A stretch of DNA of 64,000 nucleotides from Pantoea sp. Ap-967 (GTDB lineage Bacteria; Pseudomonadota; Gammaproteobacteria; Pseudomonadales; Pseudomonadaceae): assembly GCF_011752565.1 (NCBI RefSeq), contig NZ_VWXK01000026.1, forward strand, positions 25,562 through 89,561, read 5' to 3'. The notes beneath the pieces are model-generated. The model was not told where the DNA came from. It was given only the letters and a program-made list of their open reading frames with translations, and searched no databases. The translations under genes were made by a program, and so were the position numbers. The stretch's first letter is position 1. The number at the start of each line of letters is the position of its first letter. Shown piece after piece: positions 49,117 to 57,863 of this stretch.

Positions 49117-51006
49117 TCACCCCGCCCTGGGCAAGTCCGCCAGCACCGCCTCGATCTCCCCGAGCACCGCCGGGTCATCCAGGGTCGAGGGCGGTACATA
49201 ATCCTGCCCATCGGCAATCTTGCGCAGTACCGCCCGCAAAATTTTCCCCGACCGCGTCTTGGGCAGCCGCTTCACCCGCCTTACCCGGTTGAAGCACGCC
49301 AGCGCGCCGATCTCCTCGCGCACGCTGCCCACCAGTTCCACCAACAGCTGCGCCTCGCCAATACCCTCGCCATCCTTGAGCACCACCAGCGCCAGCGGCA
49401 CCTGGCCCTTGATCTCATCAAACACGCCAATCACCGCGCATTCGGCCACCGCCGGGTGGCGGGCGACCAGGTCTTCCATCTCCCCGGTGGACAGGCGATG
49501 CCCGGAGACGTTTATCACATCGTCCGTGCGGCCCATGATGTAGACGAAACCGTCCTCGTCGAGAAAGCCCCCGTCGCCGGTGTGGTAGTACCCCGGGTAC
49601 GCCTGCAGGTAAGCCTGCAGGTAGCGCGGGTGATCGCCCCACAAGGTTTGGCTGCACCCCGGTGGCAATGGCAGGGCGATCACGATCGCCCCCTGCTGGT
49701 TGGGCCCCAGCAGGCGACCGTCGTCGTCCAGTACCTGCACGTGGTAGCCCGGCACTGCGCGGTTGCTCGACCCCGGCCGCGCCGCACTGCCCGCCAAGCC
49801 CACGCAGGGGGCGGTCACCGGCCAGCCGGTCTCGGTTTGCCACCAGTGGTCGTGCACCGGTTTGCCGGTGACCCGCTCCAGCCATTCGTGGGTGCTGGAG
49901 TCGAGCTTTTCCCCGGCCAGGAACAACTGGCGCAAGGAACTGAGGTCGTGCTTGGCGATCAACTCGCCGTGTGGGTCTTCCTTGCGGATGGCACGCATGG
50001 CGGTGGGGGCGCAGAACAGCGCGTTCACCCGGTACTGCTCCACCACACGCCAGTATGCCGAGGCATCCGGGGTGCGAATCGGCTTGCCTTCGTAGAATAC
50101 CGTGGTGCACCCGCTCATCAACGGCCCGTAGACGATCAGCGAGTGGCCGACCACCCAGCCCACATCGGAAATGCCCCACCACACATCACCCGCCTGCATG
50201 CCATACACCTGCTTCATCGCATAGCTCAGGGCCACGGCGTTGCCGCCGTTTTCACGCACGACGCCCTTGGGTTTGCCGGTGGTGCCGGAGGTGTACATGA
50301 TGTACAGCGGGTCAGCGGCATCCAGCTCCACCGGTGGCACCGGCGCGGCGCCAGCCAGCGCCTGCTGCCAGTCCAGGTCACGCCCCGGTTGCAAGTGCGC
50401 GTGGGCCTGGGGCCGCTGCAGCACCAGCACATGGCGCGGTTGATGCTGGGCCAGCTGCAGCGCCCGGTCGACCAGCGGCTTGTACTCGATCACCCGGTCG
50501 AACTCCAGCCCGCACGAGGCGGTGAGCAGCAGCGCTGGCCGTGCATCGTCGATGCGCAGGGCCAGCTCGTTGGCGGCAAAGCCACCGAACACCACCGAAT
50601 GCACCGCGCCGATGCGCGCGCAGGCCAGCATGGCCATGGCCGCCTGGGGCGCCATGGGCATGTAGATGATTACCCCATCGCCCTTGCCCACGCCCAGTTG
50701 CCGCAAAAGCCCGGCCAGGCGCGCCACTTCGTCACGCAGTTGGTGGTAGGTAAAGGCCTGCTGCACACCGGTCACTGGCGAGTCGTAGATCAACGCCAGC
50801 TGCTCGCCACGGCCCAGCTCGATCTGCCGGTCGAGGGCCAGGTAGCAGCTGTTCAGGCGGCCGTCGGCAAACCAGCGGTGGGTGCCGTCGGCGTTGGCTT
50901 GCAAGGCCTGGGAAGGCGCGCGGAACCAGGCCAGCTCGGCGGCCTGTTCGGCCCAGAAGGCGGCAGGTTCGGCTATGGACTGGGCGTAGCTGTGCTGATA
51001 GGTCAT
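49117..51006 (-). CDS. prpE: propionyl-CoA synthetase (acetate/propionate-CoA ligase type)
   Basis: 629 residues from the ATG at 51006 (MTYQHSYAQSIAEPAAFWAE), the family start; longer upstream frame lies in island-junction DNA. ACS-type ANL enzyme: the PrpE-like N-terminus SIAEPAAFWAEQAAELAWFR, P-loop YTSGTTGKPKGVVRENGG (~265), WWQTETGWPV (~425), YYHTGDGGFLDEDGFVYIMG and the catalytic Lys in LPKTRSGKILR. It activates propionate (and probably other short acids) for the methylcitrate route. Island DNA begins 50-100 bp upstream, so the native promoter may be altered. Confidence 0.9.
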   Translation of the reverse strand: MTYQHSYAQSIAEPAAFWAEQAAELAWFRAPSQALQANADGTHRWFADGRLNSCYLALDRQIELGRGEQLALIYDSPVTGVQQAFTYHQLRDEVARLAGLLRQLGVGKGDGVIIYMPMAPQAAMAMLACARIGAVHSVVFGGFAANELALRIDDARPALLLTASCGLEFDRVIEYKPLVDRALQLAQHQPRHVLVLQRPQAHAHLQPGRDLDWQQALAGAAPVPPVELDAADPLYIMYTSGTTGKPKGVVRENGGNAVALSYAMKQVYGMQAGDVWWGISDVGWVVGHSLIVYGPLMSGCTTVFYEGKPIRTPDASAYWRVVEQYRVNALFCAPTAMRAIRKEDPHGELIAKHDLSSLRQLFLAGEKLDSSTHEWLERVTGKPVHDHWWQTETGWPVTAPCVGLAGSAARPGSSNRAVPGYHVQVLDDDGRLLGPNQQGAIVIALPLPPGCSQTLWGDHPRYLQAYLQAYPGYYHTGDGGFLDEDGFVYIMGRTDDVINVSGHRLSTGEMEDLVARHPAVAECAVIGVFDEIKGQVPLALVVLKDGEGIGEAQLLVELVGSVREEIGALACFNRVRRVKRLPKTRSGKILRAVLRKIADGQDYVPPSTLDDPAVLGEIEAVLADLPRAG

Positions 51007-51056
51007 GGTGACGAAAACCCGATCTACGCGTGAGCTCCCGTCATTTGACAGCACCC

Positions 51057-51113
51057 GTGAGCTCATCTTGAATTGACAGACATCTTCGCTCGGATGATGT
51101 CCAATGAGCTCAC
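51057..51113. repeat. short inverted repeats at the island edge
   Basis: GTGAGCTCAT (51057-51066) is exactly mirrored by ATGAGCTCAC (51104-51113), which includes the first recombinase start codon. A further direct copy CGTGAGCTC lies at 51029-51037, 27 bp from the one at 51056-51064. TTGACAG also repeats at 51045 and 51073. These are candidates for recombinase core or arm sites at the left end of the island, or autoregulatory operators. Confidence 0.5.
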
Positions 51114-52618
51114 ATATTCCTCCCGAATCCTCCCAGGAATCCAATGGCTTCTACGCCAAGGTAAAGCTCAAAAACGTCAAGCTCTGGCAACCCTGCGCCC
51201 CGGACAAAGCTATGGACTGGGTGGGTGGTATCTCAGAGGACGGCCTGGGTATCGAGCCCTACCCCGTTGAACGCATTCCTCTCCAGGACAGCAGCATCAA
51301 CACGCTGTACGTGATTCTCCAACCCGACGGAAGCATCTGGCCCGACGGGAGCTTGTATCTGTACTACCTCTCAGCGGAGCTCGGGAGAAAGACCGCGACG
51401 GTCGAGAACATCGCGGGCGACCTGTGCAATTTCATGAACGAGACCATGGTTGGCGGGAGGCACTACCTGAATTTCGAGGGTGAGGTGTACAGCCGCCCGA
51501 CCTACCACTACCAGTCGGTACTGAAGCGGGCAATCTTGCGAAAAAATCGGAGCGGTTCATCGGGGAGTGGAAGTCAAGGAACCCCAAAAAACCAAAGAAC
51601 CGGCCAGGCCCTAGGTAAAAGAACAGCCAATCGAAAGACCACGAGTATGGTTGGCTTCTATCGCTGGTTGGTGACCTCAGGGCGCTTCAGACCTCAGCAA
51701 TCCATGTGGCAGAGCTCCACTAAACGTATTACATATACCGACCGGCATGGTTTCCCACAGTCGAAAGAGGTCACCACCACCGACCTGACCTTTCATGCAA
51801 CGAAAGAGATCAACGACGGATCCTATATAGAAGATGGAGGAAAGCTATATCCAATCAGCCGCGAAAATCAGCGTTACTTAATTGATGCATTAGTGAGGTT
51901 GCAGAACCCAGAAATGCTGCTAATTTATACCGTGGCCTTGACCACAGGCATGAGGCTCCAGTCAATCCTGAACCTACGCTTTCATTGTATTCGCCAAGAC
52001 GTAGGTTCACCAGACGATGAGAATCGCGAAGCTCTGTATGGTATTGCGATTGGTGGTCAGACCAAAGTAGGTGCAAAAGGAAACAAAAGCCAAACGGTAT
52101 TGATGCCTGCTTGGGTGCACTATCGATTGACAACTTACTTGAACTCCAAACGATACAAAGAGAGAGCCATGAAATCACCAATTGAAGAGAACAGCGACCA
52201 ATACGTCTTCCTGACCAGAACAGGCAAGCCGTACTACGTTGCCGAAGAAGACAGCGAGCTTTTCGACTATTCAAACGAACGGGGTTCCGCCATCCGTCAA
52301 TTCACCAATCGAATCCGCGAGGAACTCAGAAAACTGCACCAGGAGTTCAAATATCGGTTTCATGATTTGCGCGCCACATTCGGCATGAACTTAATCGAGG
52401 ATCATATGAATACTCACGAAGAAGACAAAGTCACGCAAACCGATCTGCTGGACTTGGTTAGAGGAAGACTAAATCACAGTAGCATTGATGTATCTCTACG
52501 CTACTTGAGATTTAGAACTGATCATCCTCTGGTTGCCCACGCCCAGTCAGAGTTTGAATCTCATCTTGAGGGCGTGATTACTGAGGCAATGAGACGACAT
52601 GAGGTATGTCGATCGTAA
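51104..52618 (+). CDS. tyrosine recombinase 1 of the island (complete active site)
   Basis: 504 residues. An N-terminal arm/core-binding region (1-~240) precedes a catalytic domain with all expected residues: R284 in LTTGMRLQSILNL, Lys in TKVGAKGNKS, H420 and R423 in FHDLRATFGM, H458 in LNHSSID, and nucleophile Y467 in VSLRYLRF. It cuts and rejoins DNA for island integration and excision. It overlaps the next recombinase by 20 nt. Codon use is less GC-rich than the backbone. Ribosome site before the ATG is weak. The three-recombinase order recalls Tn554-type TnpA/TnpB and 'recombinases in trio' elements; exact family not determined. Confidence 0.88.
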   Translation: MSSHIPPESSQESNGFYAKVKLKNVKLWQPCAPDKAMDWVGGISEDGLGIEPYPVERIPLQDSSINTLYVILQPDGSIWPDGSLYLYYLSAELGRKTATVENIAGDLCNFMNETMVGGRHYLNFEGEVYSRPTYHYQSVLKRAILRKNRSGSSGSGSQGTPKNQRTGQALGKRTANRKTTSMVGFYRWLVTSGRFRPQQSMWQSSTKRITYTDRHGFPQSKEVTTTDLTFHATKEINDGSYIEDGGKLYPISRENQRYLIDALVRLQNPEMLLIYTVALTTGMRLQSILNLRFHCIRQDVGSPDDENREALYGIAIGGQTKVGAKGNKSQTVLMPAWVHYRLTTYLNSKRYKERAMKSPIEENSDQYVFLTRTGKPYYVAEEDSELFDYSNERGSAIRQFTNRIREELRKLHQEFKYRFHDLRATFGMNLIEDHMNTHEEDKVTQTDLLDLVRGRLNHSSIDVSLRYLRFRTDHPLVAHAQSEFESHLEGVITEAMRRHEVCRS

Positions 52619-54488
52619 AATTCAAGAAATAGACCTCCGGGATTTCGAACTGGATGAGTGCCAGCGGTTAATTTCCTCAACTAAAATTGAGGAACTTGTG
52701 CTGAGATTCACCGACAGCCGTAGCTTCGACATTGGAGCATTGTGCTACCAAAGTCGGAACGATGGAAGGAGGACTCGGATCAAGAGGGTAGACCTAAGTA
52801 CCTTTCGCCCCGAGCGCTCCAAGGCCATGCGCGAGTGGGTTGTACACAATGTCACGCTCTACTACACAAGAAACAGTGGCTATACCATTTCTCAGAATGC
52901 TAGCAAGCTAAACAGCTTTTTTAACTGGGCAGAGCGAAACGACTTCAGCGACTTTCTCAAATCTCCAGAGAACTATCATGTGGCTCTGCAAGCCTATACG
53001 CAGGAACTGAACACTTTCAAATTACAAAAATCTAGCGCCACCCTCACTCGCCTGCGATCAGAGGCGCTGCACAGTGGGCCCGTATTCTTCCCCCAGAGCA
53101 CAGTCAACTTCCATGACGACCTGCCCCGGCCCTCCAACGATACAAGAAGCCAGTCGCCAACAGAGCCTCCTCTCAAACATGAAATTGAAGCCTACCTCAC
53201 CCCCCTCCAATACCTATTTGATGGCTTGACTGATTTCCTGCTCAATTTCAAAAAATATCCCGCCCAAATTCCTTTCATGGCTGAGTACATCTGGCTGCTG
53301 CCGGGAGATATACCTTTCATTAGCGCGGAATTATTAGCTGCGACATCCAGTCCACGCCTTGGTGTCAAATGGGACTACGAGCGAGGAAGAGTCCGCACTT
53401 TCGAAGAAGCGAAGCAGTTCAGTTCAACTCTTCCGCACCACGTGCGATATCAGCTTGACGAGGGGCATGCAGCAATCAAGGCAGCAAATGACGATAAACG
53501 TCACTTGAAACGTATGCAGCTGGCGAAGCTCGCACATGATGCTTTCATTCCTCTTTTCGTCGCTAACAGTGGAATCAACGAGCAGCCGTTGAGGGATTTA
53601 CCGTTTGACGGCAGCTATGAAACCTTTGACTCAAACGAGAAAGGCTTTGTGGGCATCAAAATGCGAGCAGGTGGCCGCGAAATTAGGCTTTCCATCAAAA
53701 AGACATTCGTTAAGCATTTAGATAAGTTTATTCGCCTGCGCAAATTTATTTGCGAAAACACCCAAAATGAATACCTTTTTGTGGGAATGACTGTTTACGA
53801 AGCCAAGGCGGATGGAAGGCTGCGCGAGGCCGAAATCAAAAGCCTTAACTTCAGGATAAAAAACTTCTTGATCCTTGACTTCAAGGGTTTGAGTTACCAA
53901 AAGCTCAGAAAGTACAAAAGCAACTTCTTACTTTCTCAAGGTTATCCCATTCAAGTGGTTTCGGCCTTGATGCAAACGAGCGAGGTCACAGTATTCAAGA
54001 GCTACGCGAACGCTAACGAAACAACAGCGATCGCTGAGATCACCGCGATGATGAAGCGCCTAGTTGAATTGCTAGATGACTACTCCGGTGAAGAGATACC
54101 CGCAGGTGATTGCGCCGATACTGAAGGGCGCTCCGATGCTGTTCCTCCTCCTCCAGACTATGAACCCAACTGCAAAAACTTTGAAGGCTGTATTTACTGC
54201 ACCCAATTTCGAACTCACGCTAACGAAGCGTCAATTCGTAAGCTCCTCAGTATGCGCTTTGTTATCATGGAGTATCTGAACTGCTGCGAGGACAAAAGCC
54301 AGTTCGATCGGGTTCACGGCGCAGCGATAGCGCAGATTGACCGCATCATCACCGAGCTTCTTGAAAAACGACCAGAGATGGCCGTCGTAGTTGACCGGGT
54401 GAGTGCCGAAATCAACAACGAGTTTAAACTCTCGGACTACTGGAAGCGCTTCTACCATCGTATGATTCAGTTGAAGGTGATGAAATGA
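52599..54488 (+). CDS. tyrosine recombinase-like protein 2 (degenerate active site)
   Basis: 629 residues with the recombinase catalytic-domain layout but altered key positions: box I reads VANSGINEQPLRDL (Asn327 where Arg is expected), the HxxR box reads YQKLRKYK (Gln434, with Arg437 kept), the second His position is Gln459 (LMQTSEVTV), and a Tyr remains at 469 (FKSYAN). A Cys-rich patch NCKNFEGCIYCTQF follows near residue 530. The frame is intact and coupled at both ends (20-nt overlap before, ATGA overlap after), so it is kept under selection, probably as a structural or regulatory partner. Confidence 0.82.
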   Translation: MRYVDRKIQEIDLRDFELDECQRLISSTKIEELVLRFTDSRSFDIGALCYQSRNDGRRTRIKRVDLSTFRPERSKAMREWVVHNVTLYYTRNSGYTISQNASKLNSFFNWAERNDFSDFLKSPENYHVALQAYTQELNTFKLQKSSATLTRLRSEALHSGPVFFPQSTVNFHDDLPRPSNDTRSQSPTEPPLKHEIEAYLTPLQYLFDGLTDFLLNFKKYPAQIPFMAEYIWLLPGDIPFISAELLAATSSPRLGVKWDYERGRVRTFEEAKQFSSTLPHHVRYQLDEGHAAIKAANDDKRHLKRMQLAKLAHDAFIPLFVANSGINEQPLRDLPFDGSYETFDSNEKGFVGIKMRAGGREIRLSIKKTFVKHLDKFIRLRKFICENTQNEYLFVGMTVYEAKADGRLREAEIKSLNFRIKNFLILDFKGLSYQKLRKYKSNFLLSQGYPIQVVSALMQTSEVTVFKSYANANETTAIAEITAMMKRLVELLDDYSGEEIPAGDCADTEGRSDAVPPPPDYEPNCKNFEGCIYCTQFRTHANEASIRKLLSMRFVIMEYLNCCEDKSQFDRVHGAAIAQIDRIITELLEKRPEMAVVVDRVSAEINNEFKLSDYWKRFYHRMIQLKVMK

Positions 54489-56518
54489 GCATTCAGCGTA
54501 AAAAGCCCAGTAATAGCCCTGCATTCCCGCAGCAGAAGGCACACCTGCTAACTGATGTTTATTCCGGAATGAGTCTTTCCCGCATCGGCCCAGGCTTGGT
54601 GATGTCACGATCAATTGAGGGAAATGTAATCTCTGTATTTGACGACGACGAATGGTTTCTTCCAGCATTCGCCTACAGCGTCTCAGACAACCCATACTTT
54701 AATTTCTTGCCATTTCGCATAACAGACCGTTCAGGCGAGTCCAATAGCGCTGGAGAATCAGAGAAAGAAGAAAAAGCACTAAAGGTAAACTCAGAAAATG
54801 TCGCAACCTGCAAACGACTTTTCACTATCAAGATGTTCTCAAACTCCCCCCAAACTGGCAAGCCTATGCGTTTGTCGAGCATGCAAGCTCAGTTAGCAGC
54901 ACTTCGCCACCTGAATATGTTCGCCCTCAAAAACAAACTACGAATTCTGGACATATTCGGCTCCAAAAAAATATTTGAACAAGCTGTGTCAGCCATGCCA
55001 ACTTCTTGTCACAGAAGTTTTAGCGGCCTCATTCGAACACTGAGCAGCTTAGACACTAGAGAGAGAGGCTTTACGATCGACGGCACTATCCTACCGTTCC
55101 TCAAAAAAATAATACGAGAAGAAACAAATGAAGGACAGCAACACCCAGTTATGCCCAGCAGAATATTGTGGGCCAAATACAAACAGTATAATGACTGCAT
55201 CAAGGATTACCACCAGCACAGCCAGGCCATATACGCATTTTATAACGCCACGGTCGAAGATCGATTTTTAGGCAGAGGCAAGCGTAGTCGCTTATTTTCT
55301 CCAGACGAATTCGCCGCGCTCTCCACTGAAAAAAAGGCGGCTTACATTCAAGACCCACCCACATTCTGGAAAGTAGTCGAAAAATACAAACTGACAGCAC
55401 TTGCAAAAAAGTATAACTGGAGAACAATTGCTAGTATCCCCCACTTTTTAGCACTTGTACAACATTGCGCCAAGTGCCTGATCCATCTTTTCACGCTCAT
55501 GCGGGATTCTGAAGCCATCAATCTCCCAGTAGATTGTTTGGAACCCATTCGAGGCTGGAACAACGAAGCCCTGTACGTTTGTGGCACATCGACTAAATTG
55601 GAAAGAGAGAGAACCAATGCCAAGTGGATTACCACCCAAGACATCTGCAAACCCGTGGAGGTTCTTCAATCCATTCAAAAATTTGTAGCATCGCACATGG
55701 AGAACGATGCAGACACTGACTGGTTACTTCTGGCGGCTTCAAATCTACTCTCCAGTAAAGTTTCGAACGAGACAGTGGTCAGTAGAATTAATTATGATAA
55801 AGCGTTGCCTGAGGTTATCATTACCGAGGCTGACATTTGTGAACTGGAGACCATCGACCCCTTTCGCAACTGGCGTGATGACAAGAAATTTCAGATCGGC
55901 AAACCTTGGCGTGTCACTTCGCACCAATTTCGCCGTTCAATCGCCGTATTTGCCGGCCAGAGTGGCCTGATCACCCTGCCCTCGCTCAAACGCCTGCTTC
56001 GGCACATCACCAAAGTCATGTCCGCTTATTACATGAAGGGGTGCTCAGCCAAGAACTACCTGTTCAGCGACCTCAATCCGCAACTTACGCGTGAACTCAA
56101 GAGAGCTAAGCAGGAGGCTGACGCCGCACTGTACATTCGAGATGTGCTCAAGTCCGCAGAACAGATGTATGGATTCGCTGGTCGTCGAGCCATGGAAATG
56201 CGCAAAGATTCGGTCTGGCTGCCTGGCACAGAAGAGCAGACCAAACGCCAAGTAGATCTCGGGCTGATAGCGTATGAGGAAACTCCTGCAGGCGGTTGCG
56301 CTTCTCTTGTCCCATGTGACAAACGTGCCCACGCGAAGATGGATTTCTGCAGCTCCTGCAAGAGCTTTGTGGGACAGGAGGCGAAGATGGCAGAGACGAT
56401 AGAAATCATGGAATTTGACCTGGCGGAGCTCCAGCCAGGCACCATCGAATACCGGGCAGAGCTCCAGAATCTCGAAGACTTTAAAGCTATGCGTGACCGC
56501 GTCATTGCCCGTGGCTGA
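54485..56518 (+). CDS. tyrosine recombinase 3 of the island
   Basis: 677 residues; the ATG overlaps the stop of gene 2 (ATGA, 54485-54488). Catalytic residues appear complete: R340 in LFTLMRDSEAINL, Lys in TSTKLERE, H480 and R483 in TSHQFRRSIAVF, H507 in LLRHITKV, and Tyr at 515/516 in MSAYYMKG. The C-terminus has a Cys-rich motif (GGCASLVPCDKRAH, FCSSCKSF) resembling the zinc-finger-like tail of TnpB-type proteins. Presumed to act with recombinase 1 in excision and insertion. Confidence 0.87.
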   Translation: MSIQRKKPSNSPAFPQQKAHLLTDVYSGMSLSRIGPGLVMSRSIEGNVISVFDDDEWFLPAFAYSVSDNPYFNFLPFRITDRSGESNSAGESEKEEKALKVNSENVATCKRLFTIKMFSNSPQTGKPMRLSSMQAQLAALRHLNMFALKNKLRILDIFGSKKIFEQAVSAMPTSCHRSFSGLIRTLSSLDTRERGFTIDGTILPFLKKIIREETNEGQQHPVMPSRILWAKYKQYNDCIKDYHQHSQAIYAFYNATVEDRFLGRGKRSRLFSPDEFAALSTEKKAAYIQDPPTFWKVVEKYKLTALAKKYNWRTIASIPHFLALVQHCAKCLIHLFTLMRDSEAINLPVDCLEPIRGWNNEALYVCGTSTKLERERTNAKWITTQDICKPVEVLQSIQKFVASHMENDADTDWLLLAASNLLSSKVSNETVVSRINYDKALPEVIITEADICELETIDPFRNWRDDKKFQIGKPWRVTSHQFRRSIAVFAGQSGLITLPSLKRLLRHITKVMSAYYMKGCSAKNYLFSDLNPQLTRELKRAKQEADAALYIRDVLKSAEQMYGFAGRRAMEMRKDSVWLPGTEEQTKRQVDLGLIAYEETPAGGCASLVPCDKRAHAKMDFCSSCKSFVGQEAKMAETIEIMEFDLAELQPGTIEYRAELQNLEDFKAMRDRVIARG

Positions 56519-56548
56519 TCCCATCTTGATACGCAGAAGGAGATTGAC

Positions 56549-56989
56549 ATGACTTTTGGAAATTCAAATCAACCAACGCTGAACGCTTATTACGAGGCAG
56601 CATATCGAATTTTTAATAACACCACAAACGTGTTGCCTAAAGACTCTAAGATGACCATCAAAAATGTTGCACTAGAAGCAGGAAAATCCCCGAGCAGTAT
56701 CAGAAAGGACAGGGACATTTTCATTCCACTCATCGAGGACATCACGAAAATGGCCGAGCAAATGGCCGAACGCCTAGCGCCTGGCCAAGGGAAAGCCAAG
56801 GACGCACAGCTAAAAACCAAGAAAGCGAAAGCCAAGGCCAAAGATTTTGAGTCCCGTTATATAGAGTCGCTGAGCAGAGAGCTTATGTTGATTAGAGCGC
56901 TGGATGAGGCACAACGTGCGCTGCGCAGCAACGAAGAAATTTTCAGCCAACACGAAAATGTCCTGCCGTTCCCTAAACCACGAAAATAA
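56549..56989 (+). CDS. TnpC-like HTH/coiled-coil accessory protein (DUF6262-like)
   Basis: 146 residues after AGAAGGAGATT. An N-terminal helix-turn-helix-like stretch, MTIKNVALEAGKSPSSIRKD (residues ~35-55), matches the small third protein of Tn554-type elements (TnpC, DUF6262-like), followed by a Lys/Ala/Gln-rich linker and a long helix (RELMLIRALDEAQRAL). Such proteins help orient or regulate the recombinases. It is 30 nt after recombinase 3 and 20 nt before the next gene, so part of the mobility operon. Confidence 0.75.
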   Translation: MTFGNSNQPTLNAYYEAAYRIFNNTTNVLPKDSKMTIKNVALEAGKSPSSIRKDRDIFIPLIEDITKMAEQMAERLAPGQGKAKDAQLKTKKAKAKAKDFESRYIESLSRELMLIRALDEAQRALRSNEEIFSQHENVLPFPKPRK

Positions 56990-57009
56990 GCATCTGAGGA
57001 GGCACTGAC

Positions 57010-57597
57010 ATGCTGTCTAAGCGCGAACAATCTAGGCTACAGGCATCGAACTCCACTCGGCCTTTTCACCTCCTTCGCAAAGCACTGGTGCATGCCTACC
57101 TCAAGCAGAAGCAATCGCAGCAAAACAACCATCTGGCCTCTATTCGCGCGATTAGAGCCGCACTGGGCCATACACCCACTACCATCACGCAGTACTACAG
57201 GAAAGATGCCATAGCTTCACAGATCGAGGGAATATACGAAAACTGTGAGCCGGAGCGTCTGTTCGAAACATGGAGCCTAGCCACATCGAGCATTTCTAAA
57301 AACAAACGAAAAGAGATCATTAGCAAAGCCACATCTAAAGAGCCGATTTTTGGTCAGGATTTCTTCGAATACTGGCTGACTCATAGCCAAATGCATATCT
57401 GCATATTTTCGATCCAGATTCAAATCCTAATCCGTGAAGAATACCCCTGTTTGATTGGCAGCCAAGAATCAGATTTCTATTTTGATCTTTCCGGCTGGAA
57501 AAGTATCACTAGGAACCTCATGAGGGAGCTGATACGCATGGACATTGCACCTGAGTGCCTGATCGAGCACGTGCTCCAGGAGGATCTCGGACTCTGA
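57010..57597 (+). CDS. unknown protein with recombinase-like motif, fifth gene of the mobility operon
   Basis: 195 residues with strong ribosome site TGAGGAGGCACTGAC. I do not recognise a family. The first 70 residues contain RKALVHAYLKQKQ and IRAALGHTPTTITQYYRKD. The second looks like the H...Y box of tyrosine recombinases (LGHxxxxTTxxYxxxD), but there is no preceding catalytic domain. The C-terminal half is helical and Ile-rich. It may be a recombination accessory or directionality factor derived from a recombinase; inference from motif and position only. Confidence 0.65.
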   Translation: MLSKREQSRLQASNSTRPFHLLRKALVHAYLKQKQSQQNNHLASIRAIRAALGHTPTTITQYYRKDAIASQIEGIYENCEPERLFETWSLATSSISKNKRKEIISKATSKEPIFGQDFFEYWLTHSQMHICIFSIQIQILIREEYPCLIGSQESDFYFDLSGWKSITRNLMRELIRMDIAPECLIEHVLQEDLGL

Positions 57598-57863
57598 GCT
57601 TGTCAACCCCAGCAACCGATGTTTAACGGCCATTGCCCTGGCTTCCAGTAGCAAAGTTGAAGCCGAAAGGTCTGCCAAATGAAGCCCTCGTCTTGCTCAG
57701 CAATGAGTAGGACTTCCGGCTTGGCGAATGTCTACATGCATGCTCAAGCGCTGTCAGGCGCCATCTCTACAACAGGGCATCGATCATAGGCGCGCACTTC
57801 CCGAACCATGTGGGCCATATTAGCGAAGACGTTGATCTCGCCGTCTGCGCCTGAAGCAAGCAA

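Noticed and set aside
49456..51033. 525-residue forward ORF opposite prpE
   Set aside because: Shadow of an unambiguous acyl-CoA synthetase.
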